From NCBI RefSeq assembly GCF_910578895.1, contig NZ_CAJTSC010000011.1, positions 1 through 28,122 on the forward strand: a stretch of DNA of 28,122 nt. Direction: 5' to 3'. Below the pieces are notes generated by a model. It did no database searches. It was not told the DNA's origin and worked only from the letters and a program-made list of their open reading frames with translations. Each line of letters begins with the position of its first letter. The stretch's first letter is position 1. A program made the translations under genes and the position numbers. The DNA is from an uncultured Bacteroides sp. GTDB taxonomy: Bacteria > Bacteroidota > Bacteroidia > Bacteroidales > Bacteroidaceae. Below are positions 24,723 to 28,122 of the stretch, piece by piece.

Positions 24723-25742
24723 TCAGAACCAATAAATATAGACCAACGTACTGAAACTGATAACCGCCCAAAGCAGGATGCCTTGTACAAGCGGTTTGAT
24801 GCCGACTGCCTTCAACACATCGCGAGACAGGGATGCGCCGATAAAGAACAGGGTTATCGTCAACGTCTTGCGGGCAATGCCGTTGATTCCCTCGCCGATT
24901 AAAGCGCCCGTTTCGGAAAGACCCAACACGTAGGTATTGACAATCATCGCCAGGACGAAGAACAAGATAAACCAGGGAATGCTGATTTTCTGCCCTTTGC
25001 TCTTGAAGATAAATGAGGTGGCGATTGCCAACGGAATAATCCAAAGGGCACGGGTCAGCTTGATAGTGGTGGCAACCTGCAACGCTTCTTCACCGTAAGC
25101 GGCACCTGCACCAACCACCGAACTGGTGTCGTGGATGGCAATGGCAGCCCATGTGCCGAACTCGTGCTGGCTCATATCCAACGCATGGCCTATCGCGGGG
25201 AAGATGAACAGTGCGATTGCATTCAGAATAAAGATAGTGCCCAAAGCCACAGACATTTCGCTGTCGTTCGCCTTCAATACCGGACCTACCGCCGCAATGG
25301 CGCTGCCGCCGCAAATAGCCGTACCGGAACTGATCAGATAGGAAGTGTCACGGTCCACTTTCAGCATCTTACGGCCGATGACCCAACCGATGAGCAATGT
25401 GCCCACCACGGAGATAATGGTAAACTCCATCCCCTCCTTGCCGGAAGCCAACGAAGCCTGCAAGTTCATGCCGAAACCCAAACCTACCACGGAATACTGC
25501 AACAGGTATTTGGATACCTTTTTATTGAACTTCGGATGCGCCTGCCCGCACAACAAGGCAAACGCCAAGCCGAGAAACAGAGCTACGGGCGGAGTGACCC
25601 ATGCGGAATAAGCATGCATTCCCGGAATGTAATCGAGAAACAGGAAGAGAGAAAGGATAGCAAGAAGCGAAACGTAAATAATTTTGTTGTTGTTCTGCAA
25701 GAAAGACATGTTGCCTTTCGCCAATGCTTGATTTGAAGCCAT
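24723..25742 (-). CDS. YeiH family membrane permease (putative sulfate/sulfite exporter)
   Basis: This 339-residue inner-membrane protein has about ten hydrophobic segments, beginning KIIYVSLLAILSLFLFLDYI. Family motifs are LQYSVVGLGFGMNL, ISSGTAICGGSAIAAVGPVL and HDTSSVVGAGAAYG, as in YeiH/UPF0324. Relatives are annotated as putative sulfate exporters, and YeiH is linked to sulfite response through the LysR regulator YeiE in enterobacteria. A LysR gene lies directly upstream here too. The start chosen gives MASNQALAKGNM; a second ATG at MSFLQNN is possible. Release of sulfate from glycosaminoglycans would make an exporter useful, but a link to the neighbouring PUL is only inference. Confidence 0.85.
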   Translation of the reverse strand: MASNQALAKGNMSFLQNNNKIIYVSLLAILSLFLFLDYIPGMHAYSAWVTPPVALFLGLAFALLCGQAHPKFNKKVSKYLLQYSVVGLGFGMNLQASLASGKEGMEFTIISVVGTLLIGWVIGRKMLKVDRDTSYLISSGTAICGGSAIAAVGPVLKANDSEMSVALGTIFILNAIALFIFPAIGHALDMSQHEFGTWAAIAIHDTSSVVGAGAAYGEEALQVATTIKLTRALWIIPLAIATSFIFKSKGQKISIPWFILFFVLAMIVNTYVLGLSETGALIGEGINGIARKTLTITLFFIGASLSRDVLKAVGIKPLVQGILLWAVISFSTLVYIYWF

Positions 25743-25832
25743 ACTTTTTGTTTTTTTATATTAAGTGGATATTGAAAATCTGTTTATATCATCGACCATT
25801 TGCCGGAGTGTCGACACACCCTTTTTCCACTG

Positions 25833-25864
25833 CAAAGGTAGGCTTCTTTTCCCAATCGTACCAA
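25833..25864 (-). promoter_or_regulatory. Promoter of the YeiH permease
   Basis: On the minus strand TACCTTTG (plus CAAAGGTA, 25833-25840) fits TAnnTTTG, and a TTG lies about 21 bp upstream (25862-25864). It sits in the 139-bp gap after the LysR gene, so the permease can be transcribed separately. No clear T-N11-A LysR box was picked out by eye. Confidence 0.5.
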
Positions 25865-25881
25865 TCGTTTCTACTTATACG

Positions 25882-26778
25882 CTATAACTTATCGTTATTG
25901 TGCATGGCAAACTGCATGAACACCTGCGCCAGTCCGCCTTCCTGCCCCTGGGGTTGGGCGAAACTGAAGTCGCGCAACATGGGCATTCCTTTTATTTCGA
26001 CGACACGCAAGCGCCCCGAATACAATTCACGCGCAATGGAACGAACGGAAACAATTCCCAGGCAATCGGTATGCTCCAGAAAAAGCTTGATGCTCTCCGT
26101 ACTTCCCAAATACATCAAGACCTGCAAGGAGGATAACTTTATATTATGCTGCAACAGGGCACGTTCAAAAACATCCAATGTGCCCGAGCCTCTCTCGCGA
26201 AGCACCAAAGGCAGATGCAACAGCTCTTCGGGAGTTATCTCCTCTCCCACCTCAAGTTTGCTGCCCGTGCGGACCACCGCCACCAGTTCATCTTCCAGAA
26301 AAGTAGTATACTTGATATTAGGCAACCGGAACACTCCTTCGACAAAGCCCAAATCAATGCGATGTTCCTGCAAAGCGGCTTCTATCTCCCGCGAATTGCC
26401 GTTCAGCAACGATAGGTCGACCTGCGGAAACTTGCCGATAAAAGTGGCAAGCAGAGGCGGCAGCACATACTGCGCGATGGTGGTGCTGGCGCCCAGCTTC
26501 AAGCCGCCCGTATATTCATTGTGCAGCAAGTGCATTTCGTATTCCAGCCGTTTGTAATCTTCCAAAATCCGCTCGCAATGTTCCAGAAGCAACCTGCCCG
26601 ACTCCGTTAACGAAATCCGGCTGCCCTGACGGTCGAACAGACGCGTCCGGTAAGCGGCTTCCAACTCTTGTATATGTTTGGTGATGGCGGGCTGGCTGAC
26701 AAACAATTCTTGCGAAGCTTTCGTAAAACTCAGGTTCTTCGCAACAGACCGGAACACTTTTAAACGGAAATCACTCAC
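25882..26778 (-). CDS. LysR family transcriptional regulator
   Basis: The 298-residue regulator has an N-terminal winged helix-turn-helix (residues about 3-62: FRSVAKNLSFTKASQELFVSQPAITKHIQELE, then the RLFDRQGSRISLTESG wing). A periplasmic-binding-type effector domain follows (from about 88, LKLGASTTIAQYVLPPLLATF). The start codon is GTG, giving MSDFRLKVF; there is no in-frame ATG just upstream and the N-terminus fits the family well. It lies upstream of the YeiH permease on the same strand and probably controls it, as YeiE/CysB-like regulators do for sulfur-compound transporters. It is 36 bp downstream of a conserved hypothetical gene, so these may form one transcript. Confidence 0.93.
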   Translation of the reverse strand: MSDFRLKVFRSVAKNLSFTKASQELFVSQPAITKHIQELEAAYRTRLFDRQGSRISLTESGRLLLEHCERILEDYKRLEYEMHLLHNEYTGGLKLGASTTIAQYVLPPLLATFIGKFPQVDLSLLNGNSREIEAALQEHRIDLGFVEGVFRLPNIKYTTFLEDELVAVVRTGSKLEVGEEITPEELLHLPLVLRERGSGTLDVFERALLQHNIKLSSLQVLMYLGSTESIKLFLEHTDCLGIVSVRSIARELYSGRLRVVEIKGMPMLRDFSFAQPQGQEGGLAQVFMQFAMHNNDKL

Positions 26779-26814
26779 GATGCAATGATGGATTAGGATG
26801 ATGAACCAAGATGA

Positions 26815-27432
26815 TTAACTACGTTGCAAATCCTCACTTCGGATGCCCAATGCCGACATCAACGGATAGCCCAGCTGCTCCCAACGATACGCCGCCGGAG
26901 CGGCAGGCGCGGTCATCCGGAAACAGACAATGTCTTTCGCATCCTCTTTGTGTCCGGCACTTTCCGCCACCGTTTCCCTCACTACTTCTTCCACCTCTTT
27001 GCCATACTCTTCGGCAAAAGGAACGATTATGAGTTTCTTCACTTCGGCGGCATTCAGCACTATCTGCAACAGGTCCATGTAGAGGTCGCCACGAGAGACA
27101 AATCCCTCGGAGGGTACGGACATAAAACTAAACTCACCCAAATCCGCCTTGAAAGCCACCCCGTCCAGTTCGGTTTTCAAGTCGGACGGCAGGCAGTGCT
27201 CCAACTTGCCACACTGCTCGTCGTACACTAAAAGCACCTGCACATCATTGCCGCTTCCCTGCACACCGGCATCCATTGCCAGATACATGGTAAGAAGCGC
27301 CAGGTCCACCGTCTGCAAAGGGTGTCCCAACAGCGGTTCGAAATGCTTCTTCAAATCGTTTATGACAAAATTCAGGCAGGCAACATCTACCATCATTACC
27401 GTTTCGGTAAGTTTTATTTGGGCATTTTCCAT
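26815..27432 (-). CDS. Conserved Bacteroides hypothetical protein (DUF6621-like)
   Basis: The 205-residue protein carries no signal peptide or membrane segment and appears cytosolic. The start chosen is MENAQIKLTETVMMVDVA; an earlier ATG would add 15 residues that look like leader sequence. A run of acidic residues (EEYGKEVEEVVRETVAE) precedes the C-terminal YRWEQLGYPLMSALGI block, which I recall as conserved in a Bacteroides family named DUF6621. The name is from memory and uncertain. No enzyme motif is seen. It is the first gene of a minus-strand set leading into LysR and the YeiH permease, so a shared transcript is likely, but functional linkage is not shown. Confidence 0.65.
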   Translation of the reverse strand: MENAQIKLTETVMMVDVACLNFVINDLKKHFEPLLGHPLQTVDLALLTMYLAMDAGVQGSGNDVQVLLVYDEQCGKLEHCLPSDLKTELDGVAFKADLGEFSFMSVPSEGFVSRGDLYMDLLQIVLNAAEVKKLIIVPFAEEYGKEVEEVVRETVAESAGHKEDAKDIVCFRMTAPAAPAAYRWEQLGYPLMSALGIRSEDLQRS

Positions 27433-27493
27433 AATCACTTGTTTATTGAGGGAGTAAAGGTATAAAAAGTTTTGCAAATAAAAAGAAGGTTTA

Positions 27494-27532
27494 AGAGCCT
27501 GCTTAAATTTTGTTCAGCCTTAGAGCCTGCTT
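27494..27532. repeat. Direct repeat AGAGCCTGCTT (two copies)
   Basis: The 11-bp word occurs at 27494-27504 and 27522-27532. The first copy also sits inside a TTTAAG/CTTAAA inverted pair. It may mark a decayed insertion or be a dispersed Bacteroides intergenic repeat. Confidence 0.35.
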
Positions 27533-27761
27533 TTTCACACGGTTCTTTCATTTACAGGAAAGGGGGCACCGGAAGCAAAAGAGAATCGGACGCCTACCGT
27601 ATCGCCATATACCAACAGCCCATCGGTCCGACCCCTCTACCGGATGGCAAAATGAAGCGTCATCCGCCCGCTTCACGACAAAAAGGCAGCAAACCGTCCT
27701 TTACGCTTACTCCCCTCCCCGCCGCTTTCTGCCGAAACAGGAACATGTTGCATAAAGTGCG

Positions 27762-27989
27762 GATAGATATGCTCTGATTTTCGATAGATATGCACCGTTT
27801 ATGCAGAAACCGAATGTTTCAGCCGTCGGACACAGGTGTTTCGAGCGACAGATACAAGTGTTTCAGCCGAGCGGCATTAACATCGCTCGTGATAGACATT
27901 AATGTCTATCGCGACAGGCATTAATGTCCCTCGCGAGCGATGTCAATGCCGCTCGCAAAAGACGTCGATATCCGGAAGACGGGATGCCC
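27762..27989. repeat. Degenerate 22-nt-period repeat block with nested palindromes
   Basis: From 27814 to 27989 the sequence falls into eight consecutive 22-nt registers sharing words such as (A/G)TGT at the start and CATTA at the end; neighbouring units match at about 13-15 of 22 positions. Two GATAGATATGC words 21 nt apart (27762, 27783) precede the block. Superimposed are a perfect 20-bp palindrome at 27891-27910 and an outer inverted repeat pairing 27869-27889 with 27934-27954 at 20 of 21 positions. There are no spacers of unrelated sequence, so it is not a CRISPR array. Function unknown. Confidence 0.6.
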
Positions 27990-28122
27990 GCACACGGCAT
28001 TTCCGGCGTTCTTTCCCTCTGGTTTATTTGTAAACATTTCGCTATTACGCTGACTGTGGGCAAGATGGGCGTTTTCCGTTTCGTTTTTTTCCGCCGGCAG
28101 CACACAAGGACGGAAAAAGCCG

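Larger units (their letters stand above)
27433..28122. other. Non-coding right end of the window
   Basis: About 690 bp to the window edge without a credible gene. The first part is the leader and probable promoter region of the DUF6621-like gene. Small open frames of 60-101 codons overlap one another on both strands, lack a plausible initiation context, and overlap the repeats. Two repeat features are listed separately. The remaining stretches (about 27533-27761 and 27990-28122) show nothing I can name. Confidence 0.55.

Noticed and set aside
27472..27777. 101-codon open frame (and overlapping 81-codon frame) at the right end
   Set aside because: Low-complexity basic composition, overlapping alternatives in other frames, and overlap with repeats; no initiation context.
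27814..27989. CRISPR array
   Set aside because: Units are contiguous and degenerate with no unique spacers between conserved repeats, and no cas genes are present.
27899..28105. 68-codon minus-strand frame across the palindromic block
   Set aside because: It is created by the repeat itself, with a second frame open over the same span.

Overview
The window looks like a chromosomal segment from a gut Bacteroides (Bacteroidales). The reasons are the Bacteroides-type -7 boxes (TAnnTTTG) with A-rich leaders in place of Shine-Dalgarno sites, a SusC/SusD pair, fimbrillin-like lipoproteins, carboxynorspermidine synthase next to bcp and recA, and an RteB-like regulator. Species cannot be fixed from the sequence alone.

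Left end (1 to about 3000) is the remains of mobile elements. An RteB-like sigma-54 activator, cut by the window edge, abuts a tyrosine integrase that has lost the end of its catalytic domain, including the nucleophilic tyrosine. A zinc-ribbon/double-HTH protein is translationally coupled to that integrase. From about 3000 to 9440 lies core genome: dnaK (minus strand), a two-META-domain lipoprotein (minus), then a plus-strand cluster of carboxynorspermidine synthase, bcp peroxiredoxin and recA, closed by a strong terminator.

The centre (about 9480 to 24670) is a polysaccharide utilization locus (PUL): SusC transporter, SusD, a DUF5017-type surface lipoprotein, a small secreted jelly-roll (CBM-like) protein, two fimbrillin-like lipoproteins, a PL8 lyase with the complete chondroitinase-ABC-type active site (H247, Y254, R312, E401), and a DUF4988/DUF4955-type beta-helix lipoprotein. 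The probable substrate is a glycosaminoglycan or similar uronic-acid polysaccharide. The lyase would cut it at the surface or in the periplasm, the lipoproteins would hold it, and SusCD would import fragments. No sulfatase, unsaturated glucuronyl hydrolase or dedicated regulator is encoded here, so the locus must depend on genes elsewhere. Two arrays of TGTAC/CTGTAY words, spaced near multiples of the helical repeat, lie upstream of susC and of the lyase and are candidate operators for a shared distant regulator.

The right end holds a minus-strand set: a conserved hypothetical, a LysR regulator and a YeiH-type permease. It is followed by about 645 bp without a credible gene. That stretch contains a degenerate 22-nt-period repeat block with nested palindromes.

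The most interesting points are the fimbrillin/CBM-like chimera with a sharp base-composition break near 18375, the helically phased operator array before the lyase, a 74-bp hairpin flanked by exact 9-bp direct repeats between the lyase and the beta-helix gene, and the 22-nt-period palindromic block at the right end.
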